Notes: generated from the letters alone by a model not told the origin. A DNA stretch of 14,761 bases from a bacterium CG2_30_54_10 (GCA_001872985.1 MNYA01000453.1:1-14761); one strand, 5' to 3'; counted from the first letter of the stretch, positions 1-7,171 are shown. Numbers and translations: made by a program.

Positions 1-63
1 AAAATCAAGCATGGGCAAGACTTCTCTGCAGTTTCAATCCACGCCCCCCCCGCGGGGAGCGAC
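1..63 (-). CRISPR. Leader-proximal end of a subtype I-C CRISPR array (one repeat, partial first spacer)
   Basis: The repeat is at 31-63 (33 nt). Read on the minus strand it starts GTCGCTCCCCGCGG and ends GCGTGGATTGAAAC, the form typical of type I-C repeats. Repeat bases 3-10 and 15-22 pair as an 8-bp stem with one G-U pair and a GCGG loop. Cleavage at the base of this stem would leave the 11-nt 5' handle TGGATTGAAAC expected of I-C crRNA. Positions 1-30 are the first 30 nt of spacer 1, cut by the window edge. The orientation, with the leader and cas2 upstream on the same strand, makes this the newest end of the array. Only one repeat copy is visible, so its exact length rests on family knowledge. 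Confidence 0.9.
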
Positions 64-302
64 AGCGGAATGCTGGAACCTTGTATTAACCGATGTTTCC
101 TGGGGTCATTCCGCGAACCCCGGAACCAGTTGGACAAAAGCAAAACACCTGACATCAATAAACAGAATCAAACCTTCTGGTAAAGCGAATCGCGGACCTC
201 TCGGGGGATTTCATGAGAGCCTTGGGTCCGCGGAGAGAACCGGGGTGGTTTATCCTCCCATTCCATGGGGGCTTTCCTGAAAACAAGGGCTTTGTGGTCA
301 AC
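64..302 (-). promoter_or_regulatory. CRISPR leader
   Basis: This is the gene-free stretch between the cas2 stop and the first repeat on the same strand, which is where a leader directs array transcription and spacer integration. The part nearest the repeat is moderately AT-rich. It contains an 8-bp inverted repeat (listed separately). I could not pick out a convincing -35/-10 pair; TTAATAC about 30 nt before the repeat is the best -10-like string but lacks a good -35. Leader assignment is by position. Confidence 0.75.
191..232. repeat. Inverted repeat inside the CRISPR leader
   Basis: CGCGGACC at 191-198 is the exact reverse complement of GGTCCGCG at 225-232. A second short pair, TCTC at 199-202 and GAGA at 215-218, continues inward with a small bulge on the 3' side. 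The structure could be a hairpin in leader RNA or a symmetric protein-binding site. Its role is not known; the pairing itself is read directly. Confidence 0.6.
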
Positions 303-593
303 CTAAACAATCAAAGTCCCCTCAGGATCGTATCCAGGCTTCGCGCCGACATGTTCGACCCGGCCATGCCAATTGCTTCCGAGAAAGTAGAAACGCAAAC
401 TGTCAGTCTCCTGCTCGATAAGGTTGCGCAACTTTCCTTCCAGCGCGGCCCACTGGCCCGGGTCCACCGCGCACTCGAAAACAGATTTTTGCACGCGCTG
501 GCCCATATCCTCGCATGCTTTGGCAATCTTGCGTAATCTGCGCCGACCTGCCGGGGTTTCCGTATTCACATCGTAGGTCACCAGAACCATCAT
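303..593 (-). CDS. cas2: CRISPR-associated protein Cas2 (subtype I-C)
   Basis: The 96-residue product is a normal Cas2 length. The N-terminus VLVTYDV carries the conserved beta-1 aspartate (D8). The QKSVFEC segment near residues 35-41 and the tail ending EGTLIV are typical of I-C Cas2. Cas2 dimers bridge two Cas1 dimers in the integration complex that inserts new spacers at the leader-repeat junction. Two adjacent ATGs (593 and 590) are possible; GGAG lies 7 nt before the ATG at 593, so I chose that one. The gene follows cas1 by 24 bp and is the last operon gene before the leader. Confidence 0.95.
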   Translation of the reverse strand: MMVLVTYDVNTETPAGRRRLRKIAKACEDMGQRVQKSVFECAVDPGQWAALEGKLRNLIEQETDSLRFYFLGSNWHGRVEHVGAKPGYDPEGTLIV

Positions 594-617
594 AGCATCG
601 CTCCATTCAATCGATGG

Positions 618-1649
618 TCATTTCCAGATGAAGGGCGGGTAGCCATCGAGATCCCCTCGGAGATGCCTCGCCAACAACAAAGCCTGAACATGGGGAAGCA
701 GCCCTATCGCGACTTTTTCATCGAGAAAGGGATGCTGGATGATTTCCTGTTTGCGCTTCTGATAAGCAACCAAAAGAGCTCTCCGAGTTTCATCGTCCAT
801 TCGCACCGCGCCGGTCTCGGTCTTTTTGAAGCCTTTTGGACGAATCTGCTGCAGGTTCACCAGTGAAAGAGCCAGGCGATCTCCCAGGAATGGCCGGAAC
901 TCTTCCATTAGATCAAGGGCCAGACTTGGACGGCCCGGACGATCGCGATGCAGGAACCCAACCGCCGGGTCGAGGCCCACCCCTTCAAGTGCGGATGCCA
1001 CATCGTGTGTCAGAAGCGTATAGATGAATGATAGCAGGGCATTCATGTTGTCGAGTGGGGGACGGCGGTTCCTGTCGCGAAAGGCGAAAGCCTCCTTTTC
1101 GACCAGAACCAGATCATCGAATACTTCGAAGTAGACACGCGCGGCATCCCCTTCCACGCCCCGCACCGAGTCAAGAGCAATGGTGGGGTCGCGCAGTCGT
1201 TGCAAGGCACTGTCCAATTCACGGGCTGCCTGCCCCAGCCGTTCCGGGGCTTGATCTGAACGCTCCCGCGCCGATCGGAGCAACACCGATCTACAGTTGG
1301 CGATCTTGGCGCTCACCATGGCCCGAGCCAACCCGGAGGAAGCGACCGGATCATCAGCACGGCGGTATTGCTCCCGTCGCAGGAGAACATTGCCCGAAAC
1401 CGGCCCCTGTACACGAGCCAGAAATCTGCCATGGCGGTCGAAGAAAGCGACATGGACGCCCCTCCTTCCGCACAAACCCAACAGCGGTGGGCTGCACGAG
1501 ACCTGGTCGAAACAGATGATCGATTGCAAAGTGTGAATCGGAATCTTTAGTTTAACCTCTTTCGCAACCCGCACCACCACTACTTCCCCTTCATGATTGA
1601 GGTAGGCTTTCTGGGTCGTCACGAATAGCGTGTTGAGTAGTTTTTTCAT
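618..1649 (-). CDS. cas1: CRISPR-associated endonuclease/integrase Cas1 (subtype I-C)
   Basis: The product has 343 residues, the usual size for I-C Cas1. The metal-binding set is intact: E166 in RGVEGDAAR, H234 in GFLHRDRPGR, and D246/E249 in LALDLMEEFRP. The N-terminal beta-rich domain covers roughly residues 1-85, followed by the helical catalytic domain. It integrates prespacers together with Cas2, and Cas4 trims and orients them. The ATG at 1649 overlaps the cas4 stop (ATGA), with GAGG 7 nt upstream, indicating translational coupling. Confidence 0.97.
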   Translation of the reverse strand: MKKLLNTLFVTTQKAYLNHEGEVVVVRVAKEVKLKIPIHTLQSIICFDQVSCSPPLLGLCGRRGVHVAFFDRHGRFLARVQGPVSGNVLLRREQYRRADDPVASSGLARAMVSAKIANCRSVLLRSARERSDQAPERLGQAARELDSALQRLRDPTIALDSVRGVEGDAARVYFEVFDDLVLVEKEAFAFRDRNRRPPLDNMNALLSFIYTLLTHDVASALEGVGLDPAVGFLHRDRPGRPSLALDLMEEFRPFLGDRLALSLVNLQQIRPKGFKKTETGAVRMDDETRRALLVAYQKRKQEIIQHPFLDEKVAIGLLPHVQALLLARHLRGDLDGYPPFIWK

Positions 1650-2359
1650 GAGCTGGCCTCGGTTTCAGGCTCGAAAAGAGACTCCAGGTATTTCCTCGCG
1701 CTGCGGGGGGACTTGGCCATTTTCGGAATACACTGATCCACCAGTGAACACGATTCGCATTTCCGATCGAACCGACCACTGGGCTTGGCGGCACCCGCTG
1801 CCAACTCACGAAGACGAATCAGAAGACGGGCGGTCTCGTCACGCAGTCCCTGGTCGATGGATACTTCGCATCGTTGGTGGGGGTTCCCGTAATACAAAGC
1901 GCCTTTGGGCACTGGTGTTGACATCATCTCCTCGAGGCAAAGTGCCTGGGCACAAAGCTGGACTTCGTCGCAGTGTTCCGTTTTGGGTTTCCCGAACTTG
2001 AACTCAACAGGAAAAGGTCGCCACCAACCCTTTCGGCCAGGCAGCTTGGCGGTTTCACCCGAGCATTCTTCGGGCAAACGGTGGAACTCGACCATGTCGG
2101 CCTTGCCGATCAGACCCCAACGCAAAGACCTAAGAGAGAGGCCGCGGGCGATTCGGAGTTCCTTGCGCGTCTCAGCCTCCGCACCATGGACCTTCTCGTG
2201 AAGAATTTTCCCGCCTGCAGTGAAGCGATTCTCCTTCCATTCCCCTTCGAGATGAATGAGTGCCCACTGCCGCTCGCAAAACAAGAGGTGCTGGAGCGCC
2301 GAGATGGGGATCAGCTCATCCTCGGAAAAGGAAATTGGCAAGCAGGGGTCAGCCATCAT
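1646..2359 (-). CDS. cas4: CRISPR-associated exonuclease Cas4
   Basis: The product has 237 residues. RecB-type nuclease residues are present: H54 (ILHEKVH), D88 (GLIGKADMVEF), E119 and K121 (PVEFKFGKPK), then the QLCAQALCLEEM helix. Four cysteines for an Fe-S cluster are seen at C28 and at C201, C204 and C210. Cas4 processes prespacers by recognising the PAM end before Cas1-Cas2 integration. The start is one of two adjacent ATGs: 2359 overlaps the upstream stop as ATGA, while 2356 overlaps as TGATG and sits 7 nt after GAAGG, so 2356 may be the one used. It overlaps cas1 at its 3' end. Unusually, its upstream neighbour is a nucleotidyltransferase rather than cas7. Confidence 0.95.
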   Translation of the reverse strand: MMADPCLPISFSEDELIPISALQHLLFCERQWALIHLEGEWKENRFTAGGKILHEKVHGAEAETRKELRIARGLSLRSLRWGLIGKADMVEFHRLPEECSGETAKLPGRKGWWRPFPVEFKFGKPKTEHCDEVQLCAQALCLEEMMSTPVPKGALYYGNPHQRCEVSIDQGLRDETARLLIRLRELAAGAAKPSGRFDRKCESCSLVDQCIPKMAKSPRSARKYLESLFEPETEASS

Positions 2360-2796
2360 CCCGCCTTCGACTTGGGAGCAGGCCGTTTCTTCAGCGACCG
2401 TACTTTTTTGAGATTTGGCTGGTCAAGGCATTCGACCACGGTGGAATCCCCTTGTGCGGCTTCATAGATTATCTTTCGGGTTGCCATGATCGACTCACGT
2501 CGATACGGATTGCGGATTGCCTTTTGCTCAACGAGATCGACTTTCCTTCCTAAGATTTGCTGAAGGTTTTCTTGCAAATCCATGAGGTCGAAGAGACTCC
2601 AGTTGGCGGCAGGATCGAACGTCAGCAGAACGTCGATGTCGCTTTCGGGGCGGAAATCATCACGCAACACCGAGCCGAAAAGTGCCAGTTGGGTGATACG
2701 CCACGTTTGGCAAATTTCACGTAAACGAACCTCGTCGAAAATGACCCGAAGCCCCAGAACAGCAACATCAGATTTTTTTTCGGAATCAAAGACCAT
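2356..2796 (-). CDS. Minimal nucleotidyltransferase (MNT/MntA-like), inserted in the cas operon
   Basis: The product has 146 residues from the ATG at 2796. It shows the DNA polymerase-beta-type core: FGSVLRDDF then ESDIDVLL, giving the Gly-Ser and the two metal aspartates, with the third aspartate in KVDLVE. The set looks catalytically intact. Such proteins are usually antitoxins that modify a partner HEPN ribonuclease, but no HEPN gene lies next to it here. The tail is basic (KKRPAPKSKAG) and nearly matches that of the upstream small protein. GAAGG is 7 nt before the ATG, which overlaps the previous stop as TGATG. A TTG one codon earlier is a less likely start. The family call is firm; the target is unknown. 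Confidence 0.85.
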   Translation of the reverse strand: MVFDSEKKSDVAVLGLRVIFDEVRLREICQTWRITQLALFGSVLRDDFRPESDIDVLLTFDPAANWSLFDLMDLQENLQQILGRKVDLVEQKAIRNPYRRESIMATRKIIYEAAQGDSTVVECLDQPNLKKVRSLKKRPAPKSKAG

Positions 2797-2850
2797 CAAA
2801 CGGCCTTCGACTTGCGTACAGGCCGTTTCTTCTCTGACTGCACTTCCTTG
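2361..2850 (-). repeat. Near-duplicate 50-bp segments flanking the nucleotidyltransferase gene
   Basis: Positions 2361-2410 and 2801-2850 match at about 39 of 50 bases without gaps, offset by 440 bp. The core GGCCGTTTCT is identical and GCCTTCGACTT is shared. Each copy encodes the basic C-terminal tail of a cassette protein, its stop codon region, and the GAAGG ribosome binding site of the next gene. Similarity fades beyond the segment. Confidence 0.75.
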
Positions 2851-3026
2851 AAAAGCGAATCGATATCCCCATCGGGAAAGAGAAGATGGCGGTCCCGGGT
2901 GTAATCCCCGGACCCAGCCCCAAACTGTTGGAGGAACCGAATCAACCCATCCGGCCCAAGGTCGCGTAGGAGAGCTTTCAGACCGGTCTGCCGGATTTCT
3001 TCATTGGAAATGGATCGAAGTTTCAT
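2796..3026 (-). CDS. Small probable antitoxin paired with the PIN-domain gene
   Basis: The product has 76 residues, starting MKLRSISNEEIRQTGLKALL. It looks mainly helical, with a GPDGLIRFLQQF segment near residues 24-35, GSGDYTRDRH near 39-47 and a basic tail KKRPVRKSKAV. From memory, similar small proteins sit next to PIN-domain toxins. I chose the ATG at 3026 because it overlaps the PIN stop (ATGA) and follows AAGGAAG. A longer reading frame back to 3050 would add eight residues inside the PIN gene and is less likely. The order is toxin first, antitoxin second. The antitoxin role is inferred from size and position, not from a recognised DNA-binding domain. Confidence 0.65.
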   Translation of the reverse strand: MKLRSISNEEIRQTGLKALLRDLGPDGLIRFLQQFGAGSGDYTRDRHLLFPDGDIDSLFKEVQSEKKRPVRKSKAV

Positions 3027-3469
3027 TTTATTTCTTCCTTCAAAAGCCATGATATCGGATTCCCGACAATAAAAGGAATCTCCAGCCTAAACTTTTCCGC
3101 CCTCCGGAGAAGTCTATCGTCGGTTGTTAGAAAGGCATCGGCTCTTCCGACGGCGGCGAGAGCCAGGTGAAGAGCATCCAAACGGTGAAAACCGCTCTCC
3201 TTGAAATGACGGCCATGCTTTTCGACCGCGGCAGAAAGACCGATGAATTCATGCGCTTCACAACTCAATGCGGTCAACAATGCCCTGCGTTGCAAGTCGG
3301 GCGCCCGGCGAATTTCATAATCGATCGCCGAACTGGAAAGCCAGGTCCAGATTTGGCCCCGACACCGACGGATAATCAGGAAAACCGCTTCCGCTTCGAG
3401 CCTGTTTCTCACCACGCTCTGATCGTCAAAAGGGCGGTTCAAACAGCAAACATCCAGATACAATCGCAT
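3023..3469 (-). CDS. PIN-domain ribonuclease, VapC-like toxin, inserted in the cas operon
   Basis: The product has 148 residues. PIN-domain acidic positions are visible: D6 in YLDVCCLNRPF, E52 in the IDYEI helix, D98 in HRLDALHLALA, and D111 with D117/D118 in ADAFLTTDDRL. These would bind the metal ions for RNA cleavage. The 'LYLDVCCLNRPFDD' opening is a recognisable subgroup of chromosomal PIN proteins. The start ATG at 3469 has the strongest ribosome binding site in the operon (AGGAGGTGA). It lies 73 bp after the cas7 stop, the longest gap in the operon, which leaves room for its own promoter. It overlaps the small downstream gene by ATGA. Family is firm; RNA target unknown. Confidence 0.88.
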   Translation of the reverse strand: MRLYLDVCCLNRPFDDQSVVRNRLEAEAVFLIIRRCRGQIWTWLSSSAIDYEIRRAPDLQRRALLTALSCEAHEFIGLSAAVEKHGRHFKESGFHRLDALHLALAAVGRADAFLTTDDRLLRRAEKFRLEIPFIVGNPISWLLKEEIK

Positions 3470-3475
3470 GTTTCA

Positions 3476-3484
3476 TCACCTCCT
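3476..3484 (-). promoter_or_regulatory. Strong Shine-Dalgarno site of the PIN gene
   Basis: AGGAGGTGA lies with AGGAGG 9 nt before the ATG at 3469. It is closer to consensus than the sites of the neighbouring cas genes and fixes the PIN start. Confidence 0.8.
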
Positions 3485-3492
3485 GGGGGTAA

Positions 3493-3503
3493 TTCCAATG
3501 GAA
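3493..3503. promoter_or_regulatory. Palindrome upstream of the PIN gene, possible operator
   Basis: TTCCAATGGAA is an 11-bp perfect palindrome (5-bp arms) in the cas7-PIN gap, 9 bp before the Shine-Dalgarno site. Its location would suit autoregulation of a toxin-antitoxin module, but no clear promoter accompanies it. Confidence 0.3.
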
Positions 3504-3542
3504 GACCGGCTTTTCTTATTTGGAACCGCGCCAAAGAAGGAT

Positions 3543-4640
3543 TCAAACGAGTTCCAGGATCTCCACTCCCTTTGTAAGCCCATCGCGGTCGATTGAAACC
3601 ACATAGTCGCTGAAAGCCCGGGACGGCTTGGCGGCATCTTTTTTGGTGACTTTTATCCGGTCGAAAAGGTCATGGGCGTGAGCATTGCCAAGCGCGGTAG
3701 CGTGCTTGAAGACGATGAGCTTGCGAGTCGCCATCATACCCCGGGCCGCGGAGCGGTCGTGCTCGAACATGTTCTCCAGGGCTTGCCATAGCAGGTCGAG
3801 ATCCTCCTGGGTGAAACCTGTCTGGGCTGCAAGATGGGCGGAGATAAACCCATGGGCAACGTAAACGCCGTATGGAACCGTGTTCTTGCGGCCCATGGTG
3901 CGGTTGTCACCATGCTGTTTTTCGGCTTCAGCCTGTGTAGCCACCGCCATGCGGGTAATAGAATGCTCCAGGGAGACAATTGGATCAACGGAGCGAGCAA
4001 AGGTCATTTGCACTGGCCCTCGTACTTGACCGCAATTAGGAGCTGATTTCAGAGAGAGAACGGCGCCGAAGGTCCGAATGTCAAAGAAGTCCCGGCACAT
4101 GCGCTCACGCCCCTTTTCTGTTTCCTCCGCGGTTGGTCGCCGAGGCTTGGCTTCTTTCAAACAACCTTCAATGACGGCTTTGACCTCGGGGCCCGGGTTG
4201 GTTTCTTTGATCCAAACCTTGATTACCTTTTTATCGGCATCTGGAGCAATGACCAGGGAAATTCCCCCGTTGTTCTCGCCTTCTTCGAGGGTTACCCCAT
4301 CAGGCAAAACCAGGTCGGAAAAAATATCAACTATATTCTCAGGAACGGGTTTCGCCGATGATTCTCCTGTTTTGAACCCCAGATCCTTAAATACCTGAAC
4401 ATGAGCATTGCCCAGAACTGCTTTTTCACGAATGTAGATTCCGTAGGGTGGTTTGAATTCCTTTGTGAGTTGCACAAAGTTGCGAATCTTTCGTTTGAGG
4501 CAGACATCGGTGACAAGTCCCATTCCCGTTTCTGGGTCAACTCGGGGAAGGTTGCCTGCATCAGGGTCGCCGTTGGGATTGCCATCCTGAACATCGAATA
4601 CGAGGACAAAATCGAACCGATTCTTGATTGGGGTGCTCAT
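3543..4640 (-). CDS. cas7: CRISPR-associated protein Cas7 (subtype I-C, Csd2)
   Basis: The product has 365 residues. Family hallmarks include [19 protein letters not shown] near residues 15-33, [63 protein letters not shown] and [11 protein letters not shown]. Cas7 subunits line the crRNA to form the backbone of Cascade. The protein is longer than the roughly 280-300 residues I expect for I-C Cas7. The extra length falls between FKDLGFK (about residue 90) and [11 protein letters not shown] (about 175). It starts at 4640, overlapping the cas8 stop (ATGA). The next gene leftward is the PIN gene rather than cas4. Confidence 0.96.
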   Translation of the reverse strand: MSTPIKNRFDFVLVFDVQDGNPNGDPDAGNLPRVDPETGMGLVTDVCLKRKIRNFVQLTKEFKPPYGIYIREKAVLGNAHVQVFKDLGFKTGESSAKPVPENIVDIFSDLVLPDGVTLEEGENNGGISLVIAPDADKKVIKVWIKETNPGPEVKAVIEGCLKEAKPRRPTAEETEKGRERMCRDFFDIRTFGAVLSLKSAPNCGQVRGPVQMTFARSVDPIVSLEHSITRMAVATQAEAEKQHGDNRTMGRKNTVPYGVYVAHGFISAHLAAQTGFTQEDLDLLWQALENMFEHDRSAARGMMATRKLIVFKHATALGNAHAHDLFDRIKVTKKDAAKPSRAFSDYVVSIDRDGLTKGVEILELV

Positions 4641-5023
4641 ATTGTTTTCCTTTCGACTCCGTTGTTTTCGTGTCTCTTGGTGAAGAGATCCTGCATCTGG
4701 TGGTAATAGCCGATGGCAAAACGCCCCTGATCGGCCAAATCAAGGTGGGCAGGGAAACCGATGGAAGGGATGCCAGATACAATTTCCTGCATCTGTCGTT
4801 CCCGGATGATGCGAAGGCCGACAGAGAGCTTGGCCAAATGGTGGACCCTCAGTCGCATGAGGTTTCCAAACACAGTGACCGGGGAACAGGAAGCCCCGCC
4901 GTAGAATCGATCGCGGATGGTGCTGTTAGTCGATCCCTGGGCCTCGCCCTGCACTTTTTCCAGGAGGGCAAACAACCTACCGAGTCGATAACCGACATTG
5001 TTGTTGAACACATCAAGACCCAT
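4637..5023 (-). CDS. cas11: Cas11c small subunit from an internal start within cas8c
   Basis: In frame with cas8c, ATG at 5023 is preceded by AAGGAG with a 6-nt gap, a near-ideal ribosome binding site inside the coding region. It would produce the last 128 residues of Cas8c as a separate protein beginning [22 protein letters not shown]. Internal initiation giving Cas11c is established for type I-C systems, and the sequence here matches the expected location. Cas11c forms the inner filament of Cascade that stabilises the non-target strand. The helical segment around [17 protein letters not shown] and the [11 protein letters not shown] motif are in this part. Expression is inferred, not seen. 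Confidence 0.8.
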   Translation of the reverse strand: MGLDVFNNNVGYRLGRLFALLEKVQGEAQGSTNSTIRDRFYGGASCSPVTVFGNLMRLRVHHLAKLSVGLRIIRERQMQEIVSGIPSIGFPAHLDLADQGRFAIGYYHQMQDLFTKRHENNGVERKTI

Positions 5024-6439
5024 TGTCATCTCCTTTTCCCGTTGGGGATTGCCAAAACGAAGAGAGCGGTTGAGGCACGCCTTGATAAGAGCTGCCCGCT
5101 CGAAAGTAATGTGAGCTTCGGAATGCCCAGTCTTCTTGTTTTTCTTGCCCTGCTCGGCGCGAATTCTACGAACACTTGCCTGAAGGAGCGTTGCAGGATA
5201 TGGGGTACCGGAAAATATTGCCCGCATCGTTTCCCCAACCAGATTTGGGGGGATGTTCTTTTCGTCTTCCTGGGATGCGATCGCGCGCAACAACCGCCGG
5301 AGCGGAAGGGCATTTTCCCTTCTTCGATCGGGTACAATTGCCAGGTCATCAACATGCCTTTTGAGGAGGGAACCAATTTCCCTGACTGATCCTTCCGTCC
5401 AGAATCTCACTGCAATTCGTGCGGAGTTGGGCGAAAGACCCAGAACGAAAAACCGGTTTTCATCTTCCGGAATTGCGAAGGACCCATTCCAAATAGAGTC
5501 GTATAGAGCCTTGACGGCTTCTATGTCCTTGTCAGGATCATCTTTGGGAGGTTCAGAGAAAAAAAAGGGAACCGCGCATTCGAAAGGGGACTCCTTGGCA
5601 CTCCAAAAAACGGTTGTCGCATCCCCGATCTGGACTTTTTGCTTGGAGTCTTTCCTCAACAAATAGTTCAACCCTGTGGAATACGCAAAGGATGCGCATT
5701 TTCCGATTGGGGAGTTATTCCCCTGCTCCTTCAAAAAAGAGGAAAAAGCTGGAACAGCACCCCCATTAATACCGTTGGCTACCTTGTTGTTAACCGAAAC
5801 CAGGCTTGCACCTGTTGGGTTCGCACCGCGAACCCCTTTAATGGGCGGTTCCAGGGGAACGATTTCATTTTCTAAACCGGTCACCAAGCACCGACCGACC
5901 TTGCCCGGGGATTTGGTAACCGAGGAAATCACCCCACGAACTTCAGGGTCATCGGTTACGGGGACTCCATCAATCGCAATAAGCATGGGTTGGTTTCTTT
6001 TTACAACAGTTGGCCAAAGCGGATCGCTCTGAATCTTTGCCTTATCCAGCTGGTTTAAAAAACTCAAAACAGCATTTACCTTGCCGGATTTCTTCCCAAG
6101 AAGCTTAACTCGCTCTTCGAAAGCCAAATGCTGTCTTCCAACCCTCTCGGGATCAGGTGGTTTTCCATTTTTCCTTTGAACAGGAATTCCAAAAAGATAT
6201 TCGAGGTTCTCCCAGAGCAGGTTGGCTTTGATTCCATTTCCCTTCTTTTCGCCTAAGGAGGGAACAAGATATTCCTTGCCCCTTTTTTTTTGGCCAACTC
6301 CTTCGCTCATTTCTTTGAAACCCAAGAAATTTCCCGATAGATCAATGACTGCAAGATAGGAGAACTCCCGGCGTTCCCATCCTTCACGCGGCAGATCAGG
6401 TTTGCGGTCGTAGTATTCCTTGAGGGCTTGGAGGATCAT
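4637..6439 (-). CDS. cas8c: CRISPR-associated large subunit Cas8c (Csd1)
   Basis: The product has 600 residues, normal for Csd1/Cas8c. Typical segments are [15 protein letters not shown] near residues 28-42, [13 protein letters not shown] near 215, [10 protein letters not shown] near 285, [18 protein letters not shown] near 350, and the Cas11-like C-terminal part from M473. It is the large subunit of type I-C Cascade, which recognises the PAM and starts target unwinding. ATG at 6439 overlaps the cas5 stop (ATGA), and its stop overlaps cas7. An internal start gives a separate small subunit. Confidence 0.96.
   Translation of the reverse strand: MILQALKEYYDRKPDLPREGWERREFSYLAVIDLSGNFLGFKEMSEGVGQKKRGKEYLVPSLGEKKGNGIKANLLWENLEYLFGIPVQRKNGKPPDPERVGRQHLAFEERVKLLGKKSGKVNAVLSFLNQLDKAKIQSDPLWPTVVKRNQPMLIAIDGVPVTDDPEVRGVISSVTKSPGKVGRCLVTGLENEIVPLEPPIKGVRGANPTGASLVSVNNKVANGINGGAVPAFSSFLKEQGNNSPIGKCASFAYSTGLNYLLRKDSKQKVQIGDATTVFWSAKESPFECAVPFFFSEPPKDDPDKDIEAVKALYDSIWNGSFAIPEDENRFFVLGLSPNSARIAVRFWTEGSVREIGSLLKRHVDDLAIVPDRRRENALPLRRLLRAIASQEDEKNIPPNLVGETMRAIFSGTPYPATLLQASVRRIRAEQGKKNKKTGHSEAHITFERAALIKACLNRSLRFGNPQREKEMTMGLDVFNNNVGYRLGRLFALLEKVQGEAQGSTNSTIRDRFYGGASCSPVTVFGNLMRLRVHHLAKLSVGLRIIRERQMQEIVSGIPSIGFPAHLDLADQGRFAIGYYHQMQDLFTKRHENNGVERKTI
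5030..5035 (-). promoter_or_regulatory. Internal ribosome binding site for Cas11c
   Basis: AAGGAG encodes Lys-Glu of Cas8c and lies 6 nt before the in-frame ATG at 5023. A second in-frame ATG at 5029 directly follows it and is too close to be used. Confidence 0.75.
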
Positions 6440-7149
6440 CGGCGCACCTCCGGGCTGTCGCGGTCAGGAACGGCGATAACGCCATTATCAAGCTTTGCGC
6501 GGAAGAACATGGGCTTGATATCGGCGGGATCAGTGAAGTCCAGATCATAAAGCATGAAACCAAGTTCATGGGAATCGGTGATCGGTGCAGGGGAAGTCAA
6601 CTTTGGGTCAACCAACTGCACATTGGCGGCGAATTCCCGGCAACCCAGATATGGCTGGTGGAAATGCTGGCCCTTCCTGGCTCGCCGCTCGAACATGGCG
6701 GCATACTTGGCCTCCGTTTCGTCAGGACGACGATCGGGAATTTTCATGGCCACCGCTTCGCCCACATCAATCAACCAGTCGGGCACAGGGTTGACGGTCT
6801 TGCCGCGCTTGTCGGGTGGAATGAAACGGAACTCCCCATGCAAGCGATACCGGACATCACGCAGGAAGAGCCCGGCCCGCTGTTGGCGTTCATCCTCGAC
6901 GAAAAAGCCGTCAGATCGCGGCGATGCGACTTTCCCGACTTCGTTGCGGCGAACCGAAATCCACTTTATGGGGGCCAACACCTCGATTCGCTTGATCTGC
7001 CAGAAAATGGCAGGTTTCCAAAGGATGGCATCGAAAATGGCCCGGGCCGCGGACGGGGTAATCACATCATAACTCACCCGCTCGACCTTCATTTCCGGTC
7101 GGGTGAAACAGGCAAACGGCCCACTCACCTCGAGACAGAAACCCTTCAT
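6436..7149 (-). CDS. cas5c: CRISPR-associated Cas5c, pre-crRNA processing endonuclease
   Basis: The product has 237 residues, beginning MKGFCLEVSGPFACFTRPEM. Hallmarks are YDVITPSAARAIFDAILWKP near 27-46, GLFLRDVRYRLHGEFRF near 93-109 and the signature KGQHFHQPYLGCREF near 159-173. In type I-C there is no Cas6; Cas5c cuts the repeat at the base of its hairpin and then caps the crRNA 5' handle. I chose the ATG at 7149, with AAGGAG 6 nt upstream, 22 bp after cas3. The frame stays open further upstream, but the extra residues overlap cas3 and look non-coding. Confidence 0.95.
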   Translation of the reverse strand: MKGFCLEVSGPFACFTRPEMKVERVSYDVITPSAARAIFDAILWKPAIFWQIKRIEVLAPIKWISVRRNEVGKVASPRSDGFFVEDERQQRAGLFLRDVRYRLHGEFRFIPPDKRGKTVNPVPDWLIDVGEAVAMKIPDRRPDETEAKYAAMFERRARKGQHFHQPYLGCREFAANVQLVDPKLTSPAPITDSHELGFMLYDLDFTDPADIKPMFFRAKLDNGVIAVPDRDSPEVRR

Positions 7150-7171
7150 ATTGGTCTCCTTCCCTTGCGCT

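Noticed and set aside
64..302. A sigma-70 promoter in the CRISPR leader
   Set aside because: No pair of hexamers with acceptable spacing was found; TTAATAC alone is too weak to call.
1028..1519. 163-codon plus-strand frame
   Set aside because: It is antisense to cas1, which has complete catalytic residues; its translation is Arg/Pro-rich as expected of a shadow frame.
3519..3535. TTTGG/CCAAA hairpin after cas7 as a terminator
   Set aside because: The stem is only 5 bp with a 7-base loop and no T-run follows, so termination is not supported.
4628..5389. 253-codon plus-strand frame
   Set aside because: It is antisense to cas8c, which has clear family motifs; no ribosome binding site or domain supports it.
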